From the NCBI RefSeq assembly GCF_002148795.1, contig NZ_MPOB01000007.1:100566-164565 (forward strand): a DNA stretch of 64,000 nt. Reading direction: 5' to 3'. Source of the DNA: Oceanibaculum nanhaiense (GTDB lineage Bacteria; Pseudomonadota; Alphaproteobacteria; Oceanibaculales; Oceanibaculaceae). Numbering within the stretch: position 1 is the first letter of the stretch; the number at the start of each line of letters is the position of its first letter. This document shows, in pieces, positions 63,557 through 64,000 of the stretch. The position numbers were made by a program, and so were the translations under genes. The notes beneath the pieces were generated by a model. That model was not told the origin of the DNA. It did no database searches and was given only the letters and a program-made list of their open reading frames with translations.

Positions 63557-63735
63557 GGCGCATCAGGTACGTCTTATCCGTCCTGAGGTCAATGTGGGGG
63601 GCATTTCTGTCAATGGTACCGCAGGCATGCAAACGCCAGCCTTACTTCATGCACAAGAAGACGTGATGGGTACTCGACTCTTAGCTTTGTACATGGCAGC
63701 GTTTTGTGATTTTAATCTAAATTAGGCTGTTAAGA
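63557..63735. other. 179-base gap, becoming AT-rich; no gene seen
   Basis: The left part is of normal composition, then from about 63660 the sequence becomes AT-richer (for example GTGATTTTAATCTAAATTAG). No tRNA, no convincing promoter and no repeat was found. An in-frame stop (TAA at 63718-63720) lies before the next start. Confidence 0.4.
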
Positions 63736-64000
63736 ATGCATGTCTATGACCAGCGTAGGAATGTATCTCGCCTGTTACAGCATGGACTCGATTCCAGTTC
63801 AGTAGTTGTTGCATCGCCAGATCACCCTCTACTGATGGATGGTCCAGATATCATAGTCGGAGGAGATAGCGGTCTTTCGGCCATATATTTTCTAAAAGCA
63901 GCCGAAAGAAAATTCCCTGAAAAATTTATAGTTCGATTTATTCTTAGTCGACTTGCCCTACCACCTCAATCAAGGCATTTCTTGATCGATAGTCATATAG
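63736..64000 (+). CDS. hypothetical protein, 3' end outside window
   Basis: An open frame of 88 codons from ATG at 63736 to the window end, with no stop. The product starts MHVYDQRRNVSRLLQHGL, continues SSVVVASPDHPLLMDGPDII, and includes GGDSGLSAIYFLKAAERKFP. I do not recognise a family. Codons here use many A/T-ending forms (GAT, AAA, TTT, ATA), unlike the rest of the window. This suggests a recently acquired gene. No clear ribosome site is seen, so the start is uncertain. Confidence 0.5.
   Translation, partial: MHVYDQRRNVSRLLQHGLDSSSVVVASPDHPLLMDGPDIIVGGDSGLSAIYFLKAAERKFPEKFIVRFILSRLALPPQSRHFLIDSHI

Noticed and set aside
63471..63725. 84-codon plus-strand frame overlapping the dusA start
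   Set aside because: Mostly antisense to dusA and the gap after it; no ribosome site or family resemblance.

Overview
This 64 kb window is GC-rich chromosomal DNA from an alphaproteobacterium, probably Rhodospirillales-like. The support is the ribF-ileS-lspA-DUF3035 order, a serC-serA operon with a short serC-type leader, CheZ ending in a DIDRLFD-type tail, MmcB, TIGR02186 next to a TauE/SafE exporter, and dispersed alphaproteobacterial palindromic repeats. Most of it is ordinary core chromosome. I see no rRNA, tRNA, CRISPR array, prophage or insertion sequence.

Layout. 1-8 kb: 5' part of clpB (minus) with a possible heat-shock promoter, a MOSC protein, a probable unannotated structured small RNA (1988-2144), a MATE exporter, accA converging on fhs, cheZ, a bacterial protein resembling archaeal CTP-dependent riboflavin kinase, and PilZ and Nudix proteins. 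8.8-13.2 kb: LysE exporter divergent from an Lrp-type regulator, rpmB, a pentapeptide-repeat/MmcB operon, and a TerC-family protein whose 3' end is repeated four times. 13.2-17.2 kb: a TRAP transporter for an organic acid and an SDR. 17.2-21.3 kb: heptose (hldE, gmhA) and GDP-fucose (fcl, gmd) synthesis for surface polysaccharide. 21.4-22.1 kb: a HigB/HigA-type toxin-antitoxin pair in AT-richer DNA. 22.1-26.1 kb: glcDEF glycolate oxidase. 26.2-29.1 kb: rpmJ, a GNAT enzyme, YqgE, a peroxiredoxin and a MaoC hydratase.

29-34.3 kb: ribF, ileS, lspA and a lipoprotein. 34.6-40.2 kb: a complete branched-chain amino acid ABC transporter (livHMGF, a small membrane protein, livK). 40.2-46.4 kb: a methyltransferase, an SDR, a secreted protein of unknown function, an OmpA porin, and an envelope-stress ECF sigma / anti-sigma / periplasmic sensor / EF-hand cluster. 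46.5-55.5 kb: mutL, pgi, a paired catalytic/non-catalytic M16 peptidase operon, serA and serC. 55.9-60.6 kb: an MFS transporter and a sulfur-handling neighbourhood (UspA, TIGR02186, TauE/SafE, rhodanese, ArsR, TusA). 60.7-63.6 kb: a tartrate/isopropylmalate-type dehydrogenase, MaoC and dusA. The last 300 bases are AT-rich and hold the 5' end of an unidentified gene that runs off the window, possibly the edge of an acquired segment.

The most interesting items are the candidate structured RNA at 1988-2144, the RibK/DUF120-like protein at 7113-7529, the sulfur cluster with a cysteine-free ArsR regulator, the pentapeptide-MmcB pair, and a repeat family that keeps its hairpins while changing its sequence.
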